From contig UBZM01000047.1 of NCBI GenBank assembly GCA_900470095.1, positions 19,752 to 83,751 on the forward strand: a stretch of 64,000 bases of DNA, in the 5' to 3' direction. This DNA is from Hyphomicrobiales bacterium (GTDB lineage: Bacteria; Pseudomonadota; Alphaproteobacteria; Rhizobiales; Beijerinckiaceae). Shown piece after piece: positions 1-8,275 of the stretch. Each line of letters starts with the position of its first letter. Positions within the stretch are counted from its first letter, which is position 1. The notes under the pieces were generated by a model that was not told the DNA's origin, did not search any database, and was given only the letters and a program-made list of their open reading frames with translations. The position numbers and the translations under genes are program-made.

Positions 1-926
1 CACTGGCTCGCCGCCTTGCCCGGCAGGCGGGGCTCGATACGGCAGCGATAGTTGGCACGGGTCCGGGAGGTCGAATCAAGAGTCGCGATATCGAGCGGAT
101 CTTGGCGGAGCACAGTCCCGAGCCAGTGCAAGTCAGCTCCACGCTTCGGCAGGAGCTTCGACCCGCTCGGCACAATGGCGGCGGCCCTCTTCCAATTGTC
201 TTCATTCATGGCTTTGGGGCCAATTCGGGCGCCTGGAACAGCGTCCGTGCATATCTCGACCCCACCATGCCGTCATTCGCTCCAGATCTGCCCGGCCACG
301 GCCGCGCCGCGGCCGCAGCCATCCCGAGCCTGAACGCGCTGCTGGATGCAACGCTCGCCTATCTCGAGGACAGCGGCCTGACAGAATGCCACCTCGTCGG
401 GCACTCCCTTGGTGGCGCTGTCGCAGCCACCATCGCAGCGAATTCAGCAATTCGCGCGCGATCCTTGACCCTGATTGCGCCAGCAGGCCTCGGTCCGGAC
501 ATTGACGGTCGATTTCTGGAGGGCTTCCTGGCAGCCCGCTCGCCAGCCAGTCTGCTCCCCTGGCTGGAGCGCCTCGTCGCCGCCCCTTCCCGGCTTCCAC
601 AGAGCTATGCCGAATCGGTCATGCGGGAACGGTCGCGGCTTGGCGTGGACACGCCGCAACGGGAACTCGCAGCGCGCCTGTTTCCAGACGCAACCCAGAC
701 CATTCACATCGGGGATGCAATCGCGTCGCTTCACGTCCCGACTCGCGTGATATGGGGCCAAGCCGATGGCATCATTCCGGTCTCCCACAGCAGAGGCCTG
801 CCGGGCTTCGTCGCCCTTCACCTGCTCGCCGACATCGGACACATGCCGCATGTCGAAGCTCCCGAACTGATCTCTCGACTCATCGTGCAAACGGCCAGGA
901 GCGCGAACCTGGAGGCCGGGCTGTAA
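1..926 (+). CDS. acoC: Acetoin dehydrogenase-type E2 (AcoC-like), C-terminal part, 5' truncated by window edge
   Basis: The frame is open from base 3 to the TAA at 924-926 and has no convincing start inside the window, so the gene begins upstream. The first ~38 visible residues (LARRLARQAGL, then GTGPGGRI) form a peripheral-subunit (E3)-binding domain of 2-oxoacid dehydrogenase E2 proteins. The rest is an alpha/beta hydrolase: oxyanion HGFG, nucleophile elbow GHSLGG (Ser135 of the visible part), Asp255 in GQADG and His280 in IGHMPH. A binding domain followed by a hydrolase fold instead of the usual acetyltransferase core is the AcoC architecture of acetoin dehydrogenase complexes. A lipoyl domain is expected upstream but cannot be seen. 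A TTG at 102 would give a hydrolase-only product, but it would cut through the binding domain. Confidence 0.8.
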   Translation, partial: LARRLARQAGLDTAAIVGTGPGGRIKSRDIERILAEHSPEPVQVSSTLRQELRPARHNGGGPLPIVFIHGFGANSGAWNSVRAYLDPTMPSFAPDLPGHGRAAAAAIPSLNALLDATLAYLEDSGLTECHLVGHSLGGAVAATIAANSAIRARSLTLIAPAGLGPDIDGRFLEGFLAARSPASLLPWLERLVAAPSRLPQSYAESVMRERSRLGVDTPQRELAARLFPDATQTIHIGDAIASLHVPTRVIWGQADGIIPVSHSRGLPGFVALHLLADIGHMPHVEAPELISRLIVQTARSANLEAGL

Positions 927-1092
927 GTCCTTCATCACGACCTTCCACCCCGCGCGCGACCGCGGGAGGCAAAGCTTTGCCGGGCGCGCGAGGGTGGCCT
1001 CTGCGGGCGGCCCAGATGCGCAGGACGCCCCGTCAACACCCAAGCCGGGAATGGTTCTCGCGAGCGCGTAGTTCCAGCAACCGCGGACGCCC

Positions 1093-1110
1093 GAGTGCCC
1101 GCGGGCACTC
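1093..1110. other. 18-bp perfect palindrome in the acoC/tRNA intergenic stretch
   Basis: GAGTGCCC followed by its exact reverse complement around a central GC gives an 18-bp perfect palindrome. It lies in the stretch 927-1186, where I see no gene. No T-run follows on either strand, so it is not a classical intrinsic terminator. It may still form a cruciform or hairpin at the end of the acoC transcript. A second short palindrome, ggcaaagctttgcc, lies at 968-981. Confidence 0.4.
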
Positions 1111-1133
1111 AGGCACCGCTTTGTCCGAAACGC

Positions 1134-1157
1134 AAAAAGCGCCGAGAAACCCGGCGC
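1134..1157 (-). terminator. Intrinsic terminator of tRNA-Gly
   Basis: Read on the minus strand, a 6-bp GC stem (GCGCCG / CGGCGC) with a 7-nt loop is followed directly by TTTTT. It starts about 30 nt after the CCA end of the tRNA, as expected for a rho-independent terminator of the single-tRNA transcript. Confidence 0.7.
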
Positions 1158-1186
1158 CTGCGGCAGTCTTGGTTGGGAAGAATGTC

Positions 1187-1261
1187 TGGAGCGGGCGAAG
1201 GGATTCGAACCCTCGACCCCAACCTTGGCAAGGTTGTGCTCTACCCCTGAGCTACACCCGC
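1187..1261 (-). tRNA. tRNA-Gly (GCC anticodon)
   Basis: The minus strand folds into a full cloverleaf. The acceptor stem GCGGGTG pairs with CGCCCGC with one G-U pair. The D arm starts TAGCTCAG, the anticodon loop CTTGCCAAG carries GCC, and the T arm contains GGTTCGAATCC. The discriminator is U and the 3' CCA is encoded. The length with CCA is 75 nt. A terminator follows immediately. Confidence 0.95.
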
Positions 1262-1455
1262 ATCCGGACATTGGCGCGCCAAGCGGCGCGTGGCGGGCTT
1301 ATTGCCCAAAGCGCTGCGAAGCGCAAGCGCCTTGTTGCAAAGTTTTTCGCCGAGGCCCCGATTAGCGCCCCGTCGGCCCTGGATCAGCACCCTTGCGGTG
1401 ATGCCGTCCGGCGGGCTAGGCAACGCCAAGAACTCTTTGTTTCCGTCGAGTTACA

Positions 1456-1980
1456 ATGACCGCGCCACTGACACCCGACGAGCTCTGCTCCCATCTGACC
1501 ACCCAGGGCATACCTTTCCACAGGCTCGATCACGAGGCGGTCTTCACCGTCGCCGAATCGAAGTCCCTGCGCGGCACGATCGACGGGCACCACACCAAGA
1601 ACTTGTTTCTCAAGGACAAGAAGGGCCGGCTCTTCCTGGTCTCGGCCCTGGAGAGCACCCGAATCGATCTGAAGCGGCTGCATCAGGCGCTGGGAGCCAG
1701 CGGCAGGCTCTCTTTCGGCTCGGCTGAGTTGCTGGAGGAGAAGCTCGGCGTGACACCCGGTTCGGTCACCGCGTTTGCCGTGATCAATGATCGCGCCTGT
1801 GATGTAACGATGGTGCTGGACGCCAATCTGATGAGCGGCGAGGCGATGAATTTCCACCCGTTGATCAACACCGCGACACTGCGCATCGCCCGCGACGACA
1901 TGCTGGGCTTTCTGCGCGGCACCGGACATGAGCCGCTGATCGTCGATTTGCCAGTACCGGTCGATGGACAGAACGACTGA
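1456..1980 (+). CDS. ProX-type prolyl-tRNA deacylase (YbaK/EbsC-like domain)
   Basis: This 174-residue single-domain protein belongs to the YbaK/ProX editing superfamily, which hydrolyses mischarged Ala-tRNAPro in trans in the cytoplasm. Family features seen are the N-terminal HRLDHEAVFTVAES, then HHTKNLFLKDKKG with the conserved Lys-Asn-Leu-Phe-Leu strand, and the C-terminal MNFHPLINTATL segment typical of free-standing ProX/PrdX proteins. The length matches the stand-alone family (about 165-175 residues). The ATG start follows a poor Shine-Dalgarno. Nothing else is co-directional within about 100 bp, so it is probably monocistronic. The region 1262-1455 upstream holds no gene I can recognise. 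Confidence 0.88.
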   Translation: MTAPLTPDELCSHLTTQGIPFHRLDHEAVFTVAESKSLRGTIDGHHTKNLFLKDKKGRLFLVSALESTRIDLKRLHQALGASGRLSFGSAELLEEKLGVTPGSVTAFAVINDRACDVTMVLDANLMSGEAMNFHPLINTATLRIARDDMLGFLRGTGHEPLIVDLPVPVDGQND

Positions 1981-2096
1981 ACCTCCCCATCTATGTGGCG
2001 CGCGGCCCATGGTCATGCGCCCGTTTTCGTATGCCCGACCGTGATCGGCCCCAGAGTGGCCGCGGTCGACCCAGTTGACGAGATGAAGGAAGAGCC

Positions 2097-2996
2097 ATGC
2101 TGCTCAACAGCGATGCGGCCGAGCAACCCGGCCTGATCAAGGATACGACGACGCAGGGCTTTCGGCAGGATGTCGTCGCCGAATCGATGAACCAGCCTGT
2201 TCTGGTCGATTTCTGGGCGCCGTGGTGCGGCCCCTGCAAGCAGCTGACCCCGGTCATCGAGAAGGTGATCAAGGCGGCCGGTGGCAAGGTCAAGCTCGTC
2301 AAGATGAACATCGACGAGCACCCGCAGATCCCGGGCCAGCTCGGCATCCAGTCGATCCCTGCCGTCATCGCCTTCCAGCGCGGCCAGCCGATCGACGGTT
2401 TCATGGGCGCCCAACCGGAAAGCCAGATCAAGGCCTTCATCGAGAAGCTCGTCGGGCCGATGGGCCCGGGCGCAACCGAAGAGCTGATCGCCGCCGCGCA
2501 GGAAGCGCTCGAGGCCGGCGACGCGGCAGGCGCGGGTGAACTCTACGCCAATGTGCTGGCGCTCGAGCCCGAGAATGTTGCCGCACTCGCCGGACTGGCG
2601 CGCCTGCATCTCGACATGGGCGATCTCGACGGCGCCAAGGGCATCCTTGCCGCGGCCCCCGAAACGAAGGCGTCCGATCCGGCCCTGACCGCGGTACGTG
2701 CCGCGATCGAGCTTGCGGAACAGGCCGCCTCGCTCGGTGATACCGCCGAACTCGAAGCAAAGGTTGCGGCCAACCCCGGCGATCATCAGGCTCGCTTCGA
2801 TCTGGCGCTGGCGCTGAATGCCCATGACAAGCGGGAGGAGGCCGTCGACCAACTGCTTGCCATCATCAAGGCTGACCGGACGTGGAACGACGACGGCGCC
2901 CGCAAGCAGCTGCTGCAGTTCTTCGAGGCCTGGGGCCACATGGACGACGCCAGCGTTGCGGGGCGCCGCAAGCTCTCGACGCTGCTGTTTTCATAG
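2097..2996 (+). CDS. Thioredoxin-TPR protein, CnoX-like chaperedoxin
   Basis: This 299-residue protein has an N-terminal thioredoxin domain (about 15-125) with an intact WCGPCK active site (Cys44 and Cys47) and the cis-Pro in SIPAVIAF. Alpha-helical TPR-like repeats rich in Ala and Leu follow (about 130-299). This is the architecture of CnoX/YbbN, which protects cytoplasmic proteins and hands them to GroEL. Because the CxxC is intact, disulfide reductase activity is expected too, unlike E. coli CnoX. The ATG start has a good upstream GAAGGAAG. Only 9 bp separate it from the next gene, so the two are probably co-transcribed, an order I know from other alphaproteobacteria. Confidence 0.9.
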   Translation: MLLNSDAAEQPGLIKDTTTQGFRQDVVAESMNQPVLVDFWAPWCGPCKQLTPVIEKVIKAAGGKVKLVKMNIDEHPQIPGQLGIQSIPAVIAFQRGQPIDGFMGAQPESQIKAFIEKLVGPMGPGATEELIAAAQEALEAGDAAGAGELYANVLALEPENVAALAGLARLHLDMGDLDGAKGILAAAPETKASDPALTAVRAAIELAEQAASLGDTAELEAKVAANPGDHQARFDLALALNAHDKREEAVDQLLAIIKADRTWNDDGARKQLLQFFEAWGHMDDASVAGRRKLSTLLFS

Positions 2997-3005
2997 GGTG
3001 CCGGG

Positions 3006-3698
3006 ATGGAAGGGAGCGACACGCCCATGGGCATGAATGCCGTCTATAACGGAGCCCAGGACTGCCCGTTGGTGATCCCGGTCTTCCCGTTGGCCGGTGC
3101 GCTCCTCCTGCCGCGTGGGCAGATGCCGCTCAACATCTTCGAGCCGCGCTATATCGCCATGGTCGACGATGCGCTGCGGGACCACCGCACCATCGGCATG
3201 ATCCAGCCCGAACCGGAAAGCGGCCGCCAGGCCGCTACGCCCGGCCTGCTGCAGGTCGGCTGCCTCGGCCGGATCACGCAGTTCGCCGAGACGGGCGACG
3301 ACCGCTACATCCTGACGCTGACGGGTATCGCGCGCTTCCGCATCGTCGAGGAACTCTCGGTGACGACGGCCTATCGCCAATGCCGTGTCAGCTATGACGA
3401 CTTCGCCATCGATTTCACCGCCCGCGCGGGTGAGGATGAGGTCGACCGCAACAGCCTGCTCAGGGCGCTTCGGTCCTTCGCCAAGGCCAATGACCTCAAG
3501 ATCGATTGGAAGGGTATCAACGAAGCGCCGAACGAAGCGCTGGTCAACGCGCTCTCGATGATGTGCCCCTTCGGTCCGCGCGAGAAGCAGGCGCTGCTCG
3601 AGGCCTCCAGCCTGAAGAACCGCGCCGATGTGCTGGTCGCGATCACCGAAATCGAGCTGGCGCGCGGCGGCAGCGATCCCGAAACGACCCTGCAGTGA
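3006..3698 (+). CDS. Lon N-terminal (LON substrate-binding) domain protein
   Basis: This 230-residue protein consists of a LON-SB/PUA-like domain without the ATPase or protease parts of Lon. Recognisable elements are the first strand LVIPVFPLAGALLLPRG, the MPLNIFEPRY motif and GCLGRITQF. It probably binds peptides or misfolded protein in the cytoplasm, but the substrate of stand-alone versions is not established. It follows the CnoX-like gene by 9 bp, which suggests a proteostasis operon. Its TGA overlaps the GTG start of the next gene (GTGA at 3695-3698). Confidence 0.88.
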   Translation: MEGSDTPMGMNAVYNGAQDCPLVIPVFPLAGALLLPRGQMPLNIFEPRYIAMVDDALRDHRTIGMIQPEPESGRQAATPGLLQVGCLGRITQFAETGDDRYILTLTGIARFRIVEELSVTTAYRQCRVSYDDFAIDFTARAGEDEVDRNSLLRALRSFAKANDLKIDWKGINEAPNEALVNALSMMCPFGPREKQALLEASSLKNRADVLVAITEIELARGGSDPETTLQ

Positions 3699-5101
3699 AC
3701 ATTTCCCACGCGCCTGCGGCGGTTATCGCGCCCGTCACGTATCCGCCGCGCCGGGCCGTCACGGCCTGGCTGTTCTTCGATTGGGCCGCACAGCCGTTCT
3801 TCACGCTGGTCACCACCTTCGTCTTTGCGCCCTTCTTCGCCTCCGCCCTTGCGGCGGACGCAGCAGAGGGACAGGCGCTCTGGGGCTATGCCACGGGCTT
3901 CGCGGGTCTCTGCATCGCCCTGCTCTCTCCCCTGCTCGGCGGCATCGCTGATCGCACGGGCCCGCGCAAGCCCTGGATTGCGGCCTTCGGCGCGCTGCTC
4001 GTCATCGGCTCGGCCCTGCTCTGGTTCGCAAGGCCCGGCTCGCCCGCCGCCGTTCCGATTGCGCTCGCAGGCTTCATCATCGCCACGATCGGCGCCGAAT
4101 TCGCCACCATCTTCAACAATGCAATGATGACGCGGCTCGTGCCACCGGAGCGGCTCGGCTGGCTCTCCGGCACGGGCTGGGCCATCGGCTATCTCGGCGG
4201 TCTGATCTCGCTTGCGATCACGCTGGCGCTGCTCGCCGCAGATCCGCTCACGGGCAAGACGCTGGCTGGCCTCACGCCGATCCTCGGCCTCGACGCAGCA
4301 GCGCGCGAGGGGGACCGCGCCTCGGGGCCGCTCACCGCGCTCTGGTTCGTCATCTTCGTCACGCCGATGTTCCTGCTGACGCCGGATTCACCGGGAACCG
4401 GGATGCGCCTCAAGGAAGCTGCACAGGGCGGCCTATCGCGCCTGAAGGCGACCATTGCCGAGCTGCCACGCCTGCCCTCGCTCGGGCGCTTCCTGCTCGC
4501 CAACATGATCTATCAGGACGGCCTTGTGGCGCTCTTCGCCTTCGGCGGCATCTACGCGGCCGGCGTCTTCGGATGGCAGACCATCGAACTCGGTATCTTC
4601 GGGATCCTGCTCACCATCACCGGCACGCTGGGCGCTTGGTGCGGCGGCAAGCTCGATGACCGCATTGGCGGCAAGCCCGTGGTCCTGGGCGCCATCGCCT
4701 GCCTGCTCTTTGCCTGCCTCGGCATCCTCTCGCTCGGGCCGGACCGGATCTTCTTCGTGCTGCCAGCCACGCCCCCCGCTGCGGGAGACGGGTTGTTCGC
4801 CTCGATGCCCGAGCGGATCTATCTCGCTCTTGGCCTGCTGATCGGCCTCGTCGCCGGCCCGCTCCAGGCCTCCTCGCGCAGCCTGATGGCCCGTCTCGCA
4901 CCGGCGGGCCGGCATGGCGAATTCTTCGGCCTCTTCGCGCTATCGGGCAAGGTGACCTCGTTCATGGGCCCGACCTTCGTGGCGCTGGCGACGACCGTAT
5001 TTGCCAGCCAGCAGGCGGGGCTGGCGGTGCTGATCGCCTTCTTCCTCGTGGGCGGCGCGCTGCTCGCAGGCGTTAATGTGAAACAAGGGCTGGCGAAGTA
5101 G
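3695..5101 (+). CDS. MFS transporter, UMF1/YxiO-like family
   Basis: The product is a 468-residue integral membrane protein with about 12 hydrophobic segments. The family signature near the N terminus is AWLFFDWAAQPFFTLVTTFVF, of which the DWA and following aromatic residues are typical for UMF1-type permeases. DRTGPRKPW is the loop 2-3 motif. The start is GTG at 3695, giving a GTGA overlap with the preceding stop. The frame stays open further upstream, but only antiparallel to the N terminus of the family. The substrate is unknown. Translation is probably coupled to the LON-domain gene although no functional link is obvious. Confidence 0.85.
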   Translation: MNISHAPAAVIAPVTYPPRRAVTAWLFFDWAAQPFFTLVTTFVFAPFFASALAADAAEGQALWGYATGFAGLCIALLSPLLGGIADRTGPRKPWIAAFGALLVIGSALLWFARPGSPAAVPIALAGFIIATIGAEFATIFNNAMMTRLVPPERLGWLSGTGWAIGYLGGLISLAITLALLAADPLTGKTLAGLTPILGLDAAAREGDRASGPLTALWFVIFVTPMFLLTPDSPGTGMRLKEAAQGGLSRLKATIAELPRLPSLGRFLLANMIYQDGLVALFAFGGIYAAGVFGWQTIELGIFGILLTITGTLGAWCGGKLDDRIGGKPVVLGAIACLLFACLGILSLGPDRIFFVLPATPPAAGDGLFASMPERIYLALGLLIGLVAGPLQASSRSLMARLAPAGRHGEFFGLFALSGKVTSFMGPTFVALATTVFASQQAGLAVLIAFFLVGGALLAGVNVKQGLAK

Positions 5102-5102
5102 A

Positions 5103-5124
5103 GCGCGGGCCGCTCTGCCCGCGC
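5103..5124. terminator. Hairpin between convergent MFS and E1 genes
   Basis: GCGCGGGC and GCCCGCGC form a perfect 8-bp stem with a 6-nt loop just past the MFS stop and 64 bp before the end of the converging E1 gene. There is no U-run on either side, so termination is inferred from position and stem strength only. Confidence 0.4.
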
Positions 5125-5187
5125 ACTTCACCATCCAACAGCCGCGGCTCTTTCTCCTTACGGGAGGGGGAGCTGCACCCTTCTCGC

Positions 5188-7581
5188 TTACGGCAACGCC
5201 TTCAGATAGCGGACTGGTCGGCCCGGCGCCGCTGCCTGTGCCGCGTGCACAATCGCGTTCGCGTCGATCCCGAAATGCCGATAGAGGTCGGCCACGGTGC
5301 CGGTCTGACCGAAATGCTCGACGCCAAGCGCCTTCTGCTTGTGCCCGTGCACGCTGCCAAGCCAGGCCAGTGTCGCGGGATGTCCGTCGAGCACCGAAAC
5401 GATACCGCAATCGCGGGACAGTTCGCCGAGCAGCCGCTCGATATGACTGGTCGCGCCATGATTGCCGCGCTGTCGAGCCCGTTCGGCCGCCTGCCAGCCG
5501 GCATTGAGCCGATCGGCCGAGGTGATGGCGAGCAGGCCGACATCGCGCCGATCTTCGCCGAGCAGCCCCACAGCCTCGATCGCCTCCGGCGCAACCGCAC
5601 CGGTATAGGCGATGACGACGGAGGCGTTCGGGCCGGGCTTCCTGAGCCAATAGGCGCCATCGATGATGTCGCGCTCGAGATCGGGCGTCATTGTCCGCTT
5701 CGGCTGCTCGACCTGCCGCGTCGAGAGCCTGAGATAAACCGAGCCGCCGGTCTCGTCGCGCAGCCAGGTGCGCTCGTCGGGATCGCCCTCCCCGTCCTTC
5801 TGCAGGTATTCGAAGGACCAGCGCATCATCACGGCGAGTTCGTCGACGAAGGCCGGCTCGAAGGCGCAGAGCCCGTCCTGGCTCATGCCGATCAGCGGTG
5901 TCGCGATCGACTGATGCGCGCCGCCCTCGGGCGCCAGCGTCACACCCGATGGCGTCGCGACCACCATGAAGCGCGCATCCTGGTAGCAGGCATAGTTCAG
6001 CGCATCGAGCCCGCGCGAGATGAAGGGATCATAGAGCGTGCCGATCGGGATCAGCCGTTCGCCGAAGATCGAATGCGACAGGCCAAGCGCCGAGAGATTG
6101 ATGAAGAGATTCATTTCGGCGATGCCGAGCTCGATATGCTGGCCCTTCGGAGAGAATTCCCATTTCTGCATCGAGGGAATGCGCTCGTCCTTGAAGGTAT
6201 CGGCCATCGAGGCGCGGGCGAACAGGCCGCGCCGGTTCACCCATGGCCCGAGATTGGTCGAGACGGTGACGTCCGGCGCGGTGGTGACGATGCGGTCCGC
6301 CAGCGGCCCGCCGAGCTTCGCCAGCTCGTCCAGGACCTTGCCGAAGCCCATTTGCGTCGACATCGTCGCCTGGATGCCGGCCTCGAGTTTCGCAGGCACG
6401 GGCAGGGACGGCGCCGAGAAGCGACGGCGCCCTTGGGAAAAGAACGGCACCTTGTCGAGATAGCCGCGGAGCTCGGCTTCGGGCAGCGACAGCCCCTCGA
6501 ACAGGTCCCATTCATGGCCGGGGCAGATCGTGTTGGCTTGCTTGAAGCCTTCCATCTGCTCCTTGGTCATCAACCCGGCATGATTGTCCTTGTGCCCGGC
6601 GAGCGGCAGGCCAAAGCCCTTGACGGTATAGGCGAGGAAACAGACCGGCCGGTCGTGATCGATGCCCTCGAAGGCTTCGAGCAGCGAGGGCAGGTCGTGG
6701 CCGCCGAGATTGCACATCAGCTTCGAGAGCTCGGCGTCGGAGCGGCTCTCGATCAGCGTCGTCACGGGCCCCTGGTCGCCGAGATCATCCATCAGACGCT
6801 TGCGCCAGGCCGCGCCACCCTGGAAGGTCAGGGCCGAATAGAGCTGGTTCGGGCAGGAATCGATCCAGGCCTTCAGCCGCTCGCCGCCCTTCTCCTTGAA
6901 GGCGGCTTGCTGCAGCGAGCCGTATTTCAGCGTCACGACATCCCAGCCGAAATTGCGGAACATCGTCTCGAAACGGTCGTAGAGCCCCTCACGGATCACG
7001 GCATCAAGCGACTGGCGGTTATAGTCGATCACCCACCAGGTGTTACGGACACCGTGCTTCCAGCCCTCCATCAGGGCCTCGAAGATATTGCCCTCGTCGA
7101 GCTCGGCATCACCGATCAGCGACACCATGCGCCCATCCGGCCGGCTTGCGCCCCAGCCATGGGCCTTCACATAATCCTGGGTCAGCGAGGAGAAGAGCGT
7201 CTGCGCGACGCCGAGGCCGACCGAGCCGGTCGAGAAATCGACATCGTCGATATCCTTGGTGCGCGAGGGATAGCTCTGGGCGCCCTTGTATCCACGAAAA
7301 TTCTCGAGCTTCTCGCGGGTCTGCAGGCCCATCAGATAGTTGATGGCATGGAAGATCGGCGAGGCATGCGGCTTCACCGCAACCCGGTCCTGTGGCTTCA
7401 GGGCCGCCATGTAGAGCGCCGTCATGATCGTCGCCAGCGACGCGGACGAAGCCTGATGCCCGCCCACCTTCATCCCATCGCCGTTATCGCGCAGGTGGTT
7501 GGCGTTATGGATCGTCCAGGAGGCGAGCCAGAGAATCTTCTTCTCCAGTTCGGCGAGAATCGGCAGACGGGGATCGGTCAT
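5188..7581 (-). CDS. Homodimeric thiamine-diphosphate 2-oxoacid dehydrogenase E1 (AceE/MdeB-like)
   Basis: This 797-residue protein is often labelled transketolase, but its whole length and layout match single-chain (alpha2) pyruvate dehydrogenase E1. The N-terminal part carries the HxxSxAS region (VGGHQASSASLATIM) and the ThDP motif GDAELDEGNI...DYNRQSLDAV. The central pyrimidine-binding domain includes QHIELGIAEMNLF and APEGGAHQSI, and a transketolase C-terminal domain ends the protein. It would decarboxylate pyruvate or 2-oxobutanoate and pass the acyl group to a lipoyl E2, but no E2 or E3 adjoins it. It is divergent from an Lrp/AsnC regulator. This arrangement recalls mdeB/mdeR of methionine catabolism, so 2-oxobutanoate is a possible substrate. 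ATG start with GAGAGAAG upstream. Confidence 0.85.
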   Translation of the reverse strand: MTDPRLPILAELEKKILWLASWTIHNANHLRDNGDGMKVGGHQASSASLATIMTALYMAALKPQDRVAVKPHASPIFHAINYLMGLQTREKLENFRGYKGAQSYPSRTKDIDDVDFSTGSVGLGVAQTLFSSLTQDYVKAHGWGASRPDGRMVSLIGDAELDEGNIFEALMEGWKHGVRNTWWVIDYNRQSLDAVIREGLYDRFETMFRNFGWDVVTLKYGSLQQAAFKEKGGERLKAWIDSCPNQLYSALTFQGGAAWRKRLMDDLGDQGPVTTLIESRSDAELSKLMCNLGGHDLPSLLEAFEGIDHDRPVCFLAYTVKGFGLPLAGHKDNHAGLMTKEQMEGFKQANTICPGHEWDLFEGLSLPEAELRGYLDKVPFFSQGRRRFSAPSLPVPAKLEAGIQATMSTQMGFGKVLDELAKLGGPLADRIVTTAPDVTVSTNLGPWVNRRGLFARASMADTFKDERIPSMQKWEFSPKGQHIELGIAEMNLFINLSALGLSHSIFGERLIPIGTLYDPFISRGLDALNYACYQDARFMVVATPSGVTLAPEGGAHQSIATPLIGMSQDGLCAFEPAFVDELAVMMRWSFEYLQKDGEGDPDERTWLRDETGGSVYLRLSTRQVEQPKRTMTPDLERDIIDGAYWLRKPGPNASVVIAYTGAVAPEAIEAVGLLGEDRRDVGLLAITSADRLNAGWQAAERARQRGNHGATSHIERLLGELSRDCGIVSVLDGHPATLAWLGSVHGHKQKALGVEHFGQTGTVADLYRHFGIDANAIVHAAQAAAPGRPVRYLKALP

Positions 7582-7664
7582 TTGGCTTCTCTCGATGCGG
7601 CAAAGCCATCATGCACGCTTCCAGCAGCGATTTTTGCCAAAGATCGCCGGCGATGCTTTCCATC

Positions 7665-7681
7665 TTAGCGCTTTCCGCTAA
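7665..7681. promoter_or_regulatory. Inverted repeat, candidate Lrp operator
   Basis: TTAGCG-CTTTC-CGCTAA is a perfect 6-bp dyad 24 bp upstream of the Lrp start codon and 84 bp upstream of the divergent E1 gene. Position and symmetry suit an autoregulatory Lrp-family site controlling both genes. Function is inferred. Confidence 0.5.
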
Positions 7682-7705
7682 TTCTGCGAACGAAAGTGAG
7701 ACAAG

Positions 7706-8188
7706 ATGCCAGACTACAAACTCGACGATATCGACCGGCGTATCGTCCAGGCTCTCCAGGCCGACGGACGCATGAGCAATCAGGACCTGGCCGAAAGAGT
7801 CGGGCTTTCGCCCTCACCCTGCGCAAGGCGGGTTCGCCTGCTGGAGGAGGCCGGCATCATCGAGGGTTATGTCGCGGTCGTGAACCAGGACAAGCTCGGC
7901 CTGCCGGTCTCGGTCTTCGCCTCGATCAAGCTGGAGCGCCAGCGCGAGGAAGAGCTCGACCGCTTCGCGGCGGCGGTGACGCGCTGGCCGGAGGTGGCCG
8001 ACTGCTACCTGATGACCGGCCCGCGCGACTATCTGCTCCGCATCATCGTCAGCGACCTCGCCGCCTATGAGCGGTTCCTGAAGGACAAGCTGACACGGCT
8101 CGACAATGTCGCCTCGATCGAATCGAGCTTCGCGCTCGGGCAGGTCAAGCGCTCCTTCTCTGTGCCGGTGGAGCTGGGGCGCGCATAG
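7706..8188 (+). CDS. Lrp/AsnC-family transcriptional regulator
   Basis: This 160-residue regulator has the standard Lrp layout. The N-terminal winged helix (LDDIDRRIVQALQADGRMSN, then LAERVGLSPSPCARRVRLLE) binds DNA. The C-terminal RAM/AsnC ligand domain (from about residue 65) includes the conserved TGPRDYLLRIIVSDL stretch. It is transcribed away from the E1 gene across a 124-bp gap containing a perfect inverted repeat. It probably senses an amino acid and controls E1 and itself; the effector cannot be read from sequence. Confidence 0.92.
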   Translation: MPDYKLDDIDRRIVQALQADGRMSNQDLAERVGLSPSPCARRVRLLEEAGIIEGYVAVVNQDKLGLPVSVFASIKLERQREEELDRFAAAVTRWPEVADCYLMTGPRDYLLRIIVSDLAAYERFLKDKLTRLDNVASIESSFALGQVKRSFSVPVELGRA

Positions 8189-8275
8189 ACAGGCCAGCTA
8201 CCAGCCACGCCGGCGGATTGATCATGTCCTCTGGATATCCTTCCGGCGGCCCCCCGAGGCCACGCTGGGACATCT

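Noticed and set aside
102-926. Stand-alone alpha/beta hydrolase starting at TTG 102
   Set aside because: The frame continues upstream into an E3-binding domain, so the hydrolase is the C-terminal part of a larger E2 protein.
5245-7668. 807-codon open frame on the plus strand opposite the E1 gene
   Set aside because: Antisense shadow of a high-GC gene; composition is rich in Arg, His and Gly without any domain, while the minus strand encodes a clear E1.
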